DNA of 64,000 nucleotides from Sporomusa ovata DSM 2662 (GCF_000445445.1 NZ_ASXP01000002.1:372001-436000), one strand, 5' to 3'; counted from the stretch's first letter, positions 1 through 8,014 are shown. Translations and numbers: made by a program. The notes: generated by a model from the sequence alone, not told the origin.

Positions 1-391
1 ATTCGTTATTGATTTGGGTTGTTGATTTCTTTTTTGCTGGCTTCTTGCTTCCCTTGCTCTTACTGCCGCCATTAAGCTTGCTATGCACAGTGACTAGCGT
101 TCCATGAGTCGTATCACTATTCCGATCACACGGCAGCTGCTTTTCAAACTCTTCACGAATACTCTTGCTATCGCTCTGCTCTGAATTAAACGGCCATATT
201 TCTGTGCCGCAATCCGGGCAGCAAAGATATGCATCCTTTTTGTAATATATCATGCTAGACTGACAGCTAGGCACTGGACAAAGCATGTCCCTGGGTACAA
301 AATTATTTCTTAAATCCATGCAATCCTTACACTTCTTATGTTCAGCATGATTAGCGCTCCAATAGATACAATTACCACAACTCTTATTCAT
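1..391 (-). CDS. Cys-rich zinc-ribbon-like phage protein (3' end off the window)
   Basis: An open frame starts at ATG 391 and runs leftwards past position 1, so the C-terminus is not visible. The N-terminal 75 residues hold many cysteines (CGNC, CKDC, then CPVPSC and CCPDCG), consistent with one or two zinc ribbons. The next part is Lys/Ser/Gly-rich and probably disordered. The start is preceded by GGGGGTGGGGT four bases upstream, the variant Shine-Dalgarno seen before many genes of this operon. The family was not recognised. A nucleic-acid-binding role is only an inference from the metal-binding pattern. Confidence 0.65.
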   Translation of the reverse strand, partial: MNKSCGNCIYWSANHAEHKKCKDCMDLRNNFVPRDMLCPVPSCQSSMIYYKKDAYLCCPDCGTEIWPFNSEQSDSKSIREEFEKQLPCDRNSDTTHGTLVTVHSKLNGGSKSKGSKKPAKKKSTTQINNE

Positions 392-432
392 GTGTACCCC
401 ACCCCCATATTATTAAACACCCAAAGGGCAGC

Positions 433-660
433 TCAATAGCCGCCCTTTAACATAGCTTTCGCTTTATTTAAATTACGCCACCTGAACCGTGGTGGCCATA
501 CTCGGAATATCCGCACTATTGGCATGGTCGGCTGCACTGCCGGAATTGATTTATCTATCGGCTTGCATGCTACCTGCTTTTCTAGTTCGTCTATTAAAAA
601 GGCTACTGCAGCCATTAGCGCTATGATGATCACAAAACATGATATTAGTAATATACTCAT
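433..660 (-). CDS. Small single-pass membrane protein of the prophage
   Basis: 75 residues. The N-terminal 23 residues are strongly hydrophobic and probably form a signal anchor; the rest is basic (many Arg, Lys, Trp) and should stay in the cytoplasm or be exposed at the membrane. ATG 660 overlaps the stop of the upstream gene (ATGA) and lies 10 bases after GGAGGGG, so translation is probably coupled. No family recognised. Small membrane proteins in phage early operons are often host-interaction factors, but nothing here shows that directly. Confidence 0.6.
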   Translation of the reverse strand: MSILLISCFVIIIALMAAVAFLIDELEKQVACKPIDKSIPAVQPTMPIVRIFRVWPPRFRWRNLNKAKAMLKGGY

Positions 661-815
661 GCGCCCACACCCCTCCGTTTAAACAGCATACAAGCAGGCT
701 CTTTGCCCGTCCTGAGCAGGTTTCTTTCCTCGCATCCATGCCGCTTAACCGTTTTCTTGGTTAGTTCCTTCGGATTACGTGGTTTTAGTTCTTTGCAGTC
801 TTGGCATGTGTCCAT
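657..815 (-). CDS. Small Cys-containing phage protein, 52 aa
   Basis: An ORF from ATG 815 to TGA 657. It begins MDTCQDCKELKPRN, with a CxxC pair at residues 4 and 7 and further cysteines at 28 and 42, which would suit a single zinc knuckle. It is rich in Lys and Arg. A strong GGGGGAGGT lies 7 bases before the start, and its stop overlaps the ATG of the next gene by the ATGA arrangement. Function unknown. Confidence 0.6.
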   Translation of the reverse strand: MDTCQDCKELKPRNPKELTKKTVKRHGCEERNLLRTGKEPACMLFKRRGVGA

Positions 816-957
816 TTATTTGACCTCCCCCGTATGAATATAATCATCAAACTATGAAATAATAATATCGGGGTGCGCAACTCCTTAGGCCGGAGCGACT
901 GTATGAAGCAGAACTCTGGCTTTTCTATTGCCAATCAGTTACTACCCCACTCCCCCA

Positions 958-1386
958 CTAATCTCCATACTCAGCTATTACATAGCCATTTCGGTCAAAA
1001 TACCTTGTCCTGTACCATGGATGGCAATTATCTTTGTAGCATGTACCATCCTTTACTACATCAAGATTTAAACCAGAATTACTGCCTACAATGGTGCCCA
1101 TCTTACCACAAACCTCAATTCTCATTCCCATATAGGCAAAAGGAATATCACGCATTACTTTCATTCGCTCAAACATTTCACGATCGCCATATAAGTCGCT
1201 TGGTTTAAAGCCACCAATTTTACGGCAATATTCAAGGCTATGTAAAAACTCCTTAAAATCAAGATCATAACTTAGCTCAAGGGTAAAATACCTAAAGCAT
1301 TCATACTTAGCTTTGCTCGCCGTTTCGGCAATAGCTTGGTATGGCTCGTGCGTCAATCCGTTAACTTCCATCACATAGGTGTTCAT
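958..1386 (-). CDS. Conserved-looking phage protein, unknown function
   Basis: 142 residues. The C-terminal half (about 85-142), which contains GMRIEVCGKMGTIVG and later NCHPWYRTRYFD, resembles a small beta-rich domain common in phage early regions, but I cannot name the family. The start ATG 1386 is preceded by GGCGGGGT and four spacer bases. It is the third complete gene from the left in a tight leftward operon, with 2 bases to the upstream gene. A role in phage DNA metabolism is possible from context only. Confidence 0.6.
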   Translation of the reverse strand: MNTYVMEVNGLTHEPYQAIAETASKAKYECFRYFTLELSYDLDFKEFLHSLEYCRKIGGFKPSDLYGDREMFERMKVMRDIPFAYMGMRIEVCGKMGTIVGSNSGLNLDVVKDGTCYKDNCHPWYRTRYFDRNGYVIAEYGD

Positions 1387-1388
1387 TC

Positions 1389-1682
1389 TTACCCCGCCTC
1401 CCGTGAAAAGTACTCGTTATACTCACTAAAACAGTTTTTGTAATCGCTTAATTCATGTTCAAAACCATCTTCGATAATGTCGTTAAGTTCAATACAAACC
1501 GTACTATCCATAAGCTGTACTTCTATGCCACCCTCGGATAAATAGTCTACTCCAATCATTTTTACAAAATCATCAAGATCGCAGAAGTTGACATGTACAT
1601 AGGCGATAACTTCATTTTTTCGGCAAAACAGTCCAGTCTCATTTTGCTTTAAAAAATCGTATAATTCTGCATCAACAGTCAT
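1389..1682 (-). CDS. Hypothetical acidic phage protein, 97 aa
   Basis: A short, strongly acidic protein with no transmembrane segment or recognisable motif; its composition (many Asp, Glu, Asn) would suit a DNA-mimic or a protein-binding factor, but that is speculation. The start ATG 1682 has the ideal copy of the operon's Shine-Dalgarno variant, GGGGCGGGGT, four bases upstream. It is separated from both neighbours by 2 bases, so it is certainly co-transcribed and probably translationally coupled. Confidence 0.6.
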   Translation of the reverse strand: MTVDAELYDFLKQNETGLFCRKNEVIAYVHVNFCDLDDFVKMIGVDYLSEGGIEVQLMDSTVCIELNDIIEDGFEHELSDYKNCFSEYNEYFSREAG

Positions 1683-1684
1683 TT

Positions 1685-2221
1685 CTACCCCGCCCCCAAT
1701 ACAATTTTAATATCCCTTACATGTCTTGCCTTGCTCTTATCAAGCACCAGTATTTCATCTTCACCCCGCCGAAGAAATAACGCCAATGCATCCCGCTTCT
1801 TAATAACGTACTGTGAAACTTGGTTTACTCCGCGTTCCCTTGCAAATCGACATGCGATGTTTATATTAAGAGTGTATGAAATCCATTCGGTTTCCCCTGG
1901 TCTATGAGCACGGTAAGCTGTTAGAAAGTATGGTAACCGGTCATACGCCGTCAACTCTGACGGTTTCATTATAGACCGCAGCCTTTGAATTCTGTTCGAT
2001 GAAAACAGCCGTTTCCATAGGTTGATATCTGAATGACCACTGTATTTAACCCAAAGTGTTGAGAGGAAAAACCAATAGGCATAGTTAGTCAGTTTTTCAC
2101 ATACCCCTGAAAAATAGTTGATTGCTTCAGGAGTTCCTTCAAGCCTTATTATATTTTCAGCTACTGTAGCATCATAGGCATTCCAGCGGAATTTAGGTGA
2201 AATATCATTTATTGGTAACAC
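1685..2221 (-). CDS. Phage protein with ADP-ribosyltransferase-like R-S-E pattern
   Basis: 178 residues from GTG 2221. The first 95 residues are helical and unrecognised. The C-terminal 80 residues carry, in order, YRAHRPGE, WISYTLN with a following CRFARERG, and RRGEDEILVLD. This matches the order of the R-S-E class of mono-ADP-ribosyltransferases: Arg on the first strand, Ser-x-Thr/Ser, then Glu-x-Glu before a hydrophobic strand. If correct it would modify a host or phage target using NAD. The assignment rests only on this motif order. The start has GAGGGGC 7 bases upstream. Confidence 0.5.
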   Translation of the reverse strand: MLPINDISPKFRWNAYDATVAENIIRLEGTPEAINYFSGVCEKLTNYAYWFFLSTLWVKYSGHSDINLWKRLFSSNRIQRLRSIMKPSELTAYDRLPYFLTAYRAHRPGETEWISYTLNINIACRFARERGVNQVSQYVIKKRDALALFLRRGEDEILVLDKSKARHVRDIKIVLGAG

Positions 2222-2268
2222 TACCCCGCCCCTCTCTTCTTTTTTGTCCGTGCTTTGGCCGCCGCCCG

Positions 2269-2309
2269 CTGTCGACGGTTGCCGCCTTGAGTCGACGCAC
2301 CGCCGACAG
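2269..2309. repeat. Inverted repeat between ssb and the ART-like gene
   Basis: Arms CTGTCGACGGT (2269-2279) and ACCGCCGACAG (2299-2309) differ at one position, with a 19-base spacer. The surrounding 90 bp are much richer in G and C than the rest of the operon. It could be a replication origin element or an RNA stem that separates ssb translation from the next gene. No U-tract follows, so it is not a typical terminator. Confidence 0.45.
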
Positions 2310-2319
2310 CTTTACCCTT

Positions 2320-2715
2320 TCAGAACGGTATCTCTTCATCCGGGAATACATCTTTGCCAAATGAATTTACATCTATATTCTCAGCCGCTCCACTAGGCGG
2401 TGTCTGTCTACGTTCCAGGAATTCGATGGACTGTGCTACGACTTCCGCAACGCGGCGCTTCTGACCATCATTGGCTTCATAAGAGCGGATCTGCAGCCGG
2501 CCATCGACCAACACCCGCTGACCCTTATTCAGGTTGTTGCCACAAGTCTCGGCTAACTTTTCCCATGCAACAATCGGGATAAAATCGACACTATTTTGAC
2601 CTTGACCAGCATATCGATTAACGGCCAGGCTAAACGACGCTACTGCCTTGCCGCTTTGGGTGTATCTTACTTCTGGGTCTTGCGCTAAGCGGCCAACAAG
2701 AATAACTTTATTCAT
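2320..2715 (-). CDS. ssb: Single-stranded DNA-binding protein
   Basis: 131 residues; starts MNKVILVGRLAQDPEVRYT, the standard SSB N-terminus, followed by an OB-fold ending about residue 105. A short linker leads to the acidic tip DEEIPF, which recruits replication and repair proteins. It coats single-stranded phage DNA during replication and recombination. It is shorter than the usual 160-170 residue host SSB, as phage copies often are. Its ATG overlaps the end of the upstream MazG-like gene by 4 bases. It lies directly downstream of the helicase loader and initiator genes, the usual replication module. Confidence 0.95.
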   Translation of the reverse strand: MNKVILVGRLAQDPEVRYTQSGKAVASFSLAVNRYAGQGQNSVDFIPIVAWEKLAETCGNNLNKGQRVLVDGRLQIRSYEANDGQKRRVAEVVAQSIEFLERRQTPPSGAAENIDVNSFGKDVFPDEEIPF

Positions 2716-2990
2716 GCACTATCACCAATCTTTTCTGCATACCGGCCAAGTAGCTTATTATTGCGCTTCATAAGCTTTAACTGCTTGCGAATATCCCAAC
2801 CCTGCCGCTCAAACATATCAAGCATGGTAACACTGGCCTGTATGGTATCCCATAATTCATATATGACATGCTGCGGATCATCGTCAACCATAGCTTCGAG
2901 CACCTCGCTTGATTCCTCCCTGACTTTTTCTAGTTGATTAAGCAATGTCCAGTTTTCCGGCACTGTTACCGGCTCTAGGCTTATATTCAT
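2712..2990 (-). CDS. MazG-like nucleotide pyrophosphohydrolase domain protein
   Basis: 92 residues. It has the MazG signature: REESSEVLEA (about residues 24-33) and YELWDTIQA (about 44-52), that is, the EExxE and ExxD metal-binding pairs on two helices. Proteins of this family hydrolyse NTPs or dNTPs to monophosphates through bound Mg2+. In phages they may clean the dNTP pool or alter nucleotide signalling. The start ATG 2990 overlaps the stop of the upstream HTH gene and is preceded by GGGGAGGGGT. The C-terminal helix is basic. The general family is clear; the substrate is unknown. Confidence 0.75.
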   Translation of the reverse strand: MNISLEPVTVPENWTLLNQLEKVREESSEVLEAMVDDDPQHVIYELWDTIQASVTMLDMFERQGWDIRKQLKLMKRNNKLLGRYAEKIGDSA

Positions 2991-3172
2991 GCTGCACCCC
3001 TCCCCGTATATCCACCAGGCCTAATCGCGCTTACTCGCCCGATTAGCACCTGCCGTTTAATCATGCCGGTCACCTGTTTCCGTGTCATGCTAAATTCTCG
3101 TTCTATGCACCACATTGGCAGTCCACGATTCCATGCTTCCAAAAGCATTTCTATCTGCCATTGTTGCCACAT
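2987..3172 (-). CDS. Small HTH (GcrA/Myb-like) phage protein
   Basis: 61 residues. The pattern W-x-I-x2-L-x3-W followed by REFSMTRKQVTGMIKR matches a three-helix HTH of the GcrA/Myb-like type, where the last helix contacts DNA. The C-terminus is Gly/Arg-rich. The start overlaps the stop of the upstream loader gene by one base. It may act as an adaptor in replication or as a local regulator. It is too short to say more. Confidence 0.6.
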   Translation of the reverse strand: MWQQWQIEMLLEAWNRGLPMWCIEREFSMTRKQVTGMIKRQVLIGRVSAIRPGGYTGRGAA

Positions 3173-3690
3173 TAGCCGACGCTTCCTAACATTTTTTTCA
3201 TATCGGCATTCCCTATCTGCCCTATTATGCTTGTTGTCAATTCGCGTATGGATTCATTTTCGACCCTATCAACATCACGCCGTCTATATGTTTCATAAAT
3301 CCTGAAAAAGTGTTCCCTGTCAGTACCGGGCGAATAGCTATTGCACATATTGCGCAGCCCAATATCCCTGACCGCCTTTTCAATAGCCGGATGGCTCCAA
3401 GTAGGTGCTTTATAAATATCTAATTGCCGCCGTACTTCTCCCCATGCCTCTTCGGGAGTTGGTGGTCCGTCTTTAGGTGGCGCTAAGTTTTGCATAGCCT
3501 CTTTCAATTCAGCTATAGTCGGGAAGAATGTTTTATTCACGATAAGCTTCAAAGCTGCCGCTTGCCCTAGTTCATACGGCACAAAATGCAGGAATTGAGT
3601 ATAAAGCTCAATCGTTTTTTCAGTTACTTTCGCATTTGGATAGGCAGCTATTAGAAACTCTACAACACTTATGCTTTCGTCAATCGTCAA
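3172..3690 (-). CDS. G39P-like replicative helicase loader
   Basis: 172 residues. The N-terminal 70 residues have the pattern of phage helicase loader/inhibitor proteins of the SPP1 G39P type: a short helical segment with AAYPNAKVTEKTIELYTQFL, then PYELGQ and FFPTIAELKEAM. These proteins bind the DnaB-type helicase, keep it inactive and load it at the phage origin with the initiator. Here the initiator-like gene is immediately upstream and ssb is two genes downstream. The start codon is TTG 3690 with AGGGGGTG upstream. The C-terminal half is less conserved and polar. The call rests on motif and context. Confidence 0.7.
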   Translation of the reverse strand: MTIDESISVVEFLIAAYPNAKVTEKTIELYTQFLHFVPYELGQAAALKLIVNKTFFPTIAELKEAMQNLAPPKDGPPTPEEAWGEVRRQLDIYKAPTWSHPAIEKAVRDIGLRNMCNSYSPGTDREHFFRIYETYRRRDVDRVENESIRELTTSIIGQIGNADMKKMLGSVG

Positions 3691-4505
3691 GGCACTGCAC
3701 CCCCTAGCATTCGCTCTTTATATTTTTGCAGATTATCCATAGCGCTGGTCTGCACTTGTGGTTGTCCCCTCGGCTTATTGGATTTCTTTTTAGATTCCCA
3801 TAGAACATCAAGCCGATTTACATCATCCATTGACTTTACAGCCTGTTGCTGCCAGTTAACAAAGACAGTTCTCATATAGCCTATTGTTAGTTTCCCGGCC
3901 TCATAGGATCGCCTCACGCCATCAAGGATAACGTCATCAGGGAAAGTATCTTGCCAATCAAGAAGGAATTGCATTTCTGCAGTAGATAATGGCCGGTAAG
4001 TTTCTTCGGTCTTTTTTATCAAACTCAAATTCACGCGCGCATTATCATCATCATTTATTAACTCTGTATCTATATCTGTATCTAGAGCGTTACTTGACGT
4101 TACATTGTCGTTACAAGTCGTTAATGCAATAGAATCAGGCGTTTTATTTTCGTTTCGCTTTTGTTCACGGTGCTTCCTAACTCGCTCATTTACCTTTTTT
4201 GGCTGATCTGATGGATTGTCATACTGGCGATCAGCGAATTTAGTTATAAAAATAGACCCATCTTCCTGGCGAGCAATTAAGTTAAACTCCTCTGATGCAA
4301 ATAGGTCTAATGCTTCTATTAGTTGATCTTCTGTAGTATGTAATGATGCTGCTAAGCCGCGCATAGGAAAACGAGGTATTATACCCCGTTCACTAGTATC
4401 CGAAGCCATAGCCAGCAAATTTATCCAAATTCTAAATTGATGATCTGTAAGTGCCAGCATCTTTGGGTCATCTTTTATTTCCGAATATAAGCGAAACCAT
4501 TTCAT
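3687..4505 (-). CDS. DnaD-like replication initiation protein
   Basis: 272 residues from ATG 4505, which I prefer to the upstream in-frame start at 4571 because GGGCGGGGTGG lies just before it and the longer form would overlap the methyltransferase gene. The N-terminal 110 residues begin MKWFRLYSEIKDDPKM and look like the winged-helix domain of phage replisome organisers. A polar linker with many Asn and Asp follows. Residues about 170-225 contain a DnaD-C-like helical segment ending in YMRTVFVNW. It should open the phage origin and recruit the G39P-like loader encoded downstream, overlapping by 4 bases. Confidence 0.75.
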   Translation of the reverse strand: MKWFRLYSEIKDDPKMLALTDHQFRIWINLLAMASDTSERGIIPRFPMRGLAASLHTTEDQLIEALDLFASEEFNLIARQEDGSIFITKFADRQYDNPSDQPKKVNERVRKHREQKRNENKTPDSIALTTCNDNVTSSNALDTDIDTELINDDDNARVNLSLIKKTEETYRPLSTAEMQFLLDWQDTFPDDVILDGVRRSYEAGKLTIGYMRTVFVNWQQQAVKSMDDVNRLDVLWESKKKSNKPRGQPQVQTSAMDNLQKYKERMLGGAVP

Positions 4506-4528
4506 TTCTCCACCCCGCCCTATAGACA

Positions 4529-6190
4529 CTATCCTTTTGCATACTGCTTTTCCGGTACCTTTTCTTCGCACAGTTCCGGTAAATTCGCCCTAACTAACGC
4601 TTCAGCGAACGGCGGCGGTACTGCATTGCCGCACCTTGCCACTTGCTTAGCCTTAGAATATCGCTTGCCGTCACTGTCTTGATCAATAATATAATCCGCA
4701 GGAAACCCCTGTGCCGCAAATAATTCGCGTGGTTCAAGCATCCTCATACCAATATCTACGATTTGATAATCCTGCCCATGGATGGTAACTAATCCGAATC
4801 TATCCTTAGTGGTAATGGTATGCATTGGCTCATTTAATGTTTGTCCGCCACCAGTGCCGTAGTATTTCAGCAGGAATGCTCTAACCTCTCCAAAATGCAA
4901 TCCACCTGCCGTAATCGTTTGCACTGGATCGGTTACTGGTTGTCCGATGTTAGTGCCTTTCATTTTTACAAGGTGGCTTGTTACTAAGGCATTATGATCA
5001 ACCGTTGTTACTGTTGGCACTGGCTCATTCATGCTTGCTCCTGGGCCGCTGTAATTACCACCATAATGTTTAGCAAAAAAACTACTCACAAGCGCATATC
5101 TCGGTGAAGCATCAATTACCATTAATGGCTGCTCTAACTGTTGACCCCTAACCTCATTACCTGACTGCTCACTGTGATACTGAATCAGTGTCGGTGCTAC
5201 CAGCAAGTGTTCCGCCTTTGACACTACTGTTGTAAGCGGATCTTGAATGCCATAAGACATCCTATCTCCACCAAACCCAGTTTGGCCGATTCGTGTAATA
5301 TATGGAGTAACTATTCCATATCCGTTTTTAGATGTAACTGTTGCAAACGGTGCATCTGTAGGCCTGCAATAGTGATGATCTGAGCCACTGTGATTGACTT
5401 GTATTAAGAATGGTTCGGGATTATTAATAACGAACTTCTGAATCCCACGAGCAATCCGCCGCATAGTGTTTTCAGCCAGTGGCCGTTTTCGCTCAAATAT
5501 ACTTGGACATGGTAGCGACCAATCAATTATTTGAGCGGCTGTACGCCAGGGCTTTAGCTTGCCGGACTTAACTTCTAAACTGTTCGGATCTCCGTGTGTA
5601 GGTTTTGGCCAAACAATCGGCCTGCCATCACATCTGGCAACCAAGAAAAACCTTTTACGGATTGTAGGAGCTCCATAGTCACAAGCCTTTAACTCCCTAT
5701 AACCAACGTGATACCCTTGACGTTTCAGTGCGTTTATGAATGCCTGAAACGTCTTTCCTTTTTTATCTGGGTCTGGCTTGCCATCTTTCAGTAGTGGCCC
5801 CCAGGTTTTAAATTCCTCGACATTTTCTAGCATTATCACCCGGGGGTTCACTACTGCCGCCCATCTGACCGCAATCCACGCCAAACCGCGAATTTTCTTC
5901 TCTACCGGCTTACCACCCTTGGCTTTACTGAAGTGTTTGCAATCCGGGCTAAACCAGCACAACCCTACCGGCCTGCCTCCCGTAACCTGTCGTGGGTTGA
6001 TATCCCAAACAGATTCACAATAATGTTCTGTATCAGGATGATTTGCCTTATGCATTGCTATGGCCGCAGGATCATGGTTTATTGCTACATCAACCGAACG
6101 CCCTATTGCCTGTGCTATTCCCGTACTCGCCCCGCCCCCGCCAGCGAAGTTATCTACTATAATTTCTTGAAACAATGAGTGGATCTTCAA
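4529..6190 (-). CDS. Phage DNA (cytosine-5)-methyltransferase
   Basis: 553 residues from TTG 6190 (ACGGGGTGATAAG upstream). Motif I is DNFAGGGGAS (13-22, binds AdoMet), motif IV is SPDCKHFS with catalytic Cys84 (PDC instead of the usual PPC), motif VI is ENVEE (122-126) and motif X is GNAVPPPFAEAL (521-532). It transfers methyl groups to C5 of cytosine in DNA. No partner endonuclease is visible, so it is probably an orphan enzyme that protects phage DNA. The region from about 265 to 475 is unusual: about six repeated modules with a P-x3-T-[IV]-T core replace a normal target-recognition domain. Confidence 0.9.
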   Translation of the reverse strand: MKIHSLFQEIIVDNFAGGGGASTGIAQAIGRSVDVAINHDPAAIAMHKANHPDTEHYCESVWDINPRQVTGGRPVGLCWFSPDCKHFSKAKGGKPVEKKIRGLAWIAVRWAAVVNPRVIMLENVEEFKTWGPLLKDGKPDPDKKGKTFQAFINALKRQGYHVGYRELKACDYGAPTIRKRFFLVARCDGRPIVWPKPTHGDPNSLEVKSGKLKPWRTAAQIIDWSLPCPSIFERKRPLAENTMRRIARGIQKFVINNPEPFLIQVNHSGSDHHYCRPTDAPFATVTSKNGYGIVTPYITRIGQTGFGGDRMSYGIQDPLTTVVSKAEHLLVAPTLIQYHSEQSGNEVRGQQLEQPLMVIDASPRYALVSSFFAKHYGGNYSGPGASMNEPVPTVTTVDHNALVTSHLVKMKGTNIGQPVTDPVQTITAGGLHFGEVRAFLLKYYGTGGGQTLNEPMHTITTKDRFGLVTIHGQDYQIVDIGMRMLEPRELFAAQGFPADYIIDQDSDGKRYSKAKQVARCGNAVPPPFAEALVRANLPELCEEKVPEKQYAKG

Positions 6191-6203
6191 CTTATCACCC
6201 CGT

Positions 6204-6353
6204 TTAACCCTTAACAGGAGTACCTACTTCATCTGCACACTCACATGACATTACACAAGCATCATTGGCCTGGCATTCTTTACAGCACCGCTGCAACCTA
6301 TCATACGGACATTCCTCGCCCTGGGACTTCCCGCTGTCATACTCATTGCACAT
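6204..6353 (-). CDS. Small Cys-rich phage protein, 49 aa
   Basis: ATG 6353 to TAA 6204, with eight cysteines including CCKEC and CECAD. The start has GGGCGGGGTGAT five bases upstream, one of the clearest copies of the operon's Shine-Dalgarno variant. It lies between the methyltransferase and the duplicated-domain gene with short gaps. The Cys pattern suggests metal binding; function unknown. Confidence 0.6.
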   Translation of the reverse strand: MCNEYDSGKSQGEECPYDRLQRCCKECQANDACVMSCECADEVGTPVKG

Positions 6354-6359
6354 GGGCAA

Positions 6360-6776
6360 TCACCCCGCCCTCTCTTTTTGCTTATGCCGATAACTTGCTG
6401 ATTTACCCTTTAAGCCAGCTTCATATAACTGTTCAAAACGTTCCTTAGTTACAAAGTCGCTGCCAATAGCATTAATTGCCTGCCATATTACTTGCTCGAT
6501 TCGCTCTTGTTCATTTTCGGACAGCTTGCATCGTGAAGCACGTAAATGCATAATAAGGCACCGTAATTCAGCCGGTATGTCTCCATTAGTTAGCTTAGGT
6601 GGTTTACGGCTGCATTTGATAAAATGACCGCCAATCATTATCTTGGCCTGCTGTAAAATACCTTCAATTCGCTTTTTCTCTGCCGATGATAATTCGCGGC
6701 AATGAGCATGCAACCCAAGAATCAAAGTATTTAATTCAAGATGAATATCGCTAAGAGATAATCCTTCTTGACTCAT
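6360..6776 (-). CDS. Phage protein with two tandem homologous helical segments
   Basis: 138 residues. Residues about 15-54 (ELNTLILGLHAH through IMIGGHFI) and about 68-108 (ELRCLIMHLRAS through AIGSDFV) are clearly related to each other, sharing the E-L-x2-L-I-x2-L-x-A core, an ERIE-type helix and I-G-x-F at the end. It is thus an internal duplication. The C-terminal tail is basic. No family recognised. Start ATG 6776 has GGGGGGCGGGA upstream. Confidence 0.6.
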   Translation of the reverse strand: MSQEGLSLSDIHLELNTLILGLHAHCRELSSAEKKRIEGILQQAKIMIGGHFIKCSRKPPKLTNGDIPAELRCLIMHLRASRCKLSENEQERIEQVIWQAINAIGSDFVTKERFEQLYEAGLKGKSASYRHKQKERAG

Positions 6777-6839
6777 GTTCCGTCCCGCCCCCCAAAATAA
6801 GATAGAGCGCCAGCGCCAAGGCTAGCGCCCCTATACAAA

Positions 6840-7571
6840 TTAGATATTTCCGGCTACTATTAAATACCCCTCAAGTTCACATTTGAGCCGTTCAATCTCA
6901 TGCTCAACAGCTGCTTTAAGGTACCGCTGCAACTTCGGGCAAGACAGACCGAATAATGGCTTTTCGCCCTCTGATTTAGGCTTGTATACTTCAAGTTCTA
7001 ATTCGACCGCTTGAATAAATTCAGATTCGTTATAGATTTCAATGTTGGCGGTCAGGAACTGTGGCAGTTTAACACTCCCTTCCACTTCTCCTATCTTAAT
7101 CATGAATGTGTAATTTTGATCATCAGCACGTGAGAAGTCAGCAGCCGTATTAATTGCATATCTGAAATTCTGTAGATTGCCAATCAAAAATTCAATATCT
7201 TCGATTTCTCCCGGCTCCCGACGTTGCAAAAATTTGATAAAATCCCGTTGGTCGAATGCACTGCCCTTTGTAAGGATTTTTTCCCACTCCTCATACTGCT
7301 GCGACAACTTAAATGCGTAGTTAATACGATCCTGGATGCGCTCTTTTACGGTATCATCAAGAATTGCTTTAATACCGTTTTCGTTATAGGCAATAACCGT
7401 ATTGGGCTGATTTCCTTTTGAACGGACCAGAGCAATTAAGCTGTCGGTTGAATCTGCGGTATAATTGAAACCATCATAGACAAAGATTTCCGGGGCCTTA
7501 CCATGCCTTACTGTAAGGCCCTCACCCGTTGTGGTAATATGGAACTGCTCTTGCTTGTCATCGTAACCCAT
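6840..7571 (-). CDS. DUF2303 (YfdQ-like) phage protein
   Basis: 243 residues. The N-terminal part has EIFVYDGFNYTAD followed by a serine/leucine segment and NTVIAYNENGIKAILDD, a pattern I associate with the phage DUF2303 family of unknown function. The rest contains a helical segment (FIKFLQRREPGEIED) and beta-rich C-terminal region, consistent with a full-length member. A normal TTTGGAGGAATG-type site precedes ATG 7571. Members usually sit in phage recombination/replication regions beside a small beta-rich protein, as here with the next gene upstream. Confidence 0.6.
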   Translation of the reverse strand: MGYDDKQEQFHITTTGEGLTVRHGKAPEIFVYDGFNYTADSTDSLIALVRSKGNQPNTVIAYNENGIKAILDDTVKERIQDRINYAFKLSQQYEEWEKILTKGSAFDQRDFIKFLQRREPGEIEDIEFLIGNLQNFRYAINTAADFSRADDQNYTFMIKIGEVEGSVKLPQFLTANIEIYNESEFIQAVELELEVYKPKSEGEKPLFGLSCPKLQRYLKAAVEHEIERLKCELEGYLIVAGNI

Positions 7572-7599
7572 GTTTACATTCCTCCAAATTTATATTGAT

Positions 7600-7908
7600 T
7601 TAATTTCCCGATGCCGGGAACTGGATAACTCCCTGCTGTACAGGCTCTTCTGTTTTAATTTGATAGTCATTGTTAAAGGCATACAGGCCAGCAACAGCAG
7701 CACCAGGCGGCATCTTTGTTGTAACCTTTCCAGTGATGCTGGTCATCATTGTGCTGCCAGCAGGCCGTTCAATAGTTAGCGAAACCGTTATTGTCGCTTT
7801 TTGCCCCTCGCGAAGATTGCTAATAATCTCCGGGTACTTGGCCTTAAACTGCCGATCGAGCTTACCTTCGCATACATTGGATAGGTTTAACCCCTGAATC
7901 TCTGACAT
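7600..7908 (-). CDS. Hypothetical beta-rich phage protein
   Basis: 102 residues, with a short N-terminal segment, a beta-rich middle (ATITVSLTIERPAGS, SITGKVTTKMP) and a C-terminal strand. It resembles the small companion proteins that accompany DUF2303 in phage genomes, but I do not recognise a named family. GGGAG lies upstream of ATG 7908. It is probably co-transcribed with the gene downstream, 28 bases away. Confidence 0.6.
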   Translation of the reverse strand: MSEIQGLNLSNVCEGKLDRQFKAKYPEIISNLREGQKATITVSLTIERPAGSTMMTSITGKVTTKMPPGAAVAGLYAFNNDYQIKTEEPVQQGVIQFPASGN

Positions 7909-7975
7909 AAATTTGGCTCTCCCTTCATATATAGAATTTCTTACAGGTAATTATTGGTTTTTGTCGAAGTAATTG

Positions 7976-8014
7976 CGTGAAAAGGAGCGATAATTATGCA
8001 AACAGCTTTTCACG
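7976..8014. repeat. Inverted repeat at the end of an upstream gene block
   Basis: CGTGAAAAG (7976-7984) and CTTTTCACG (8006-8014) are perfect 9-bp arms around a 21-base loop. It overlaps the stop codon of the small membrane protein gene at 8010. No U-tract follows on the minus strand, so it may slow or trim transcripts rather than terminate them. Confidence 0.4.

Noticed and set aside
873..1208. Plus-strand ORF over the gene at 958-1386
   Set aside because: No ribosome site, and composition typical of the reverse strand of a real gene.
2223..2319. In-frame continuation of SSB past its stop into a basic tail (GKAVGGASTQGG and on)
   Set aside because: SSB ends in the canonical DEEIPF tip, and no readthrough signal is visible. 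The frame downstream has no start codon.
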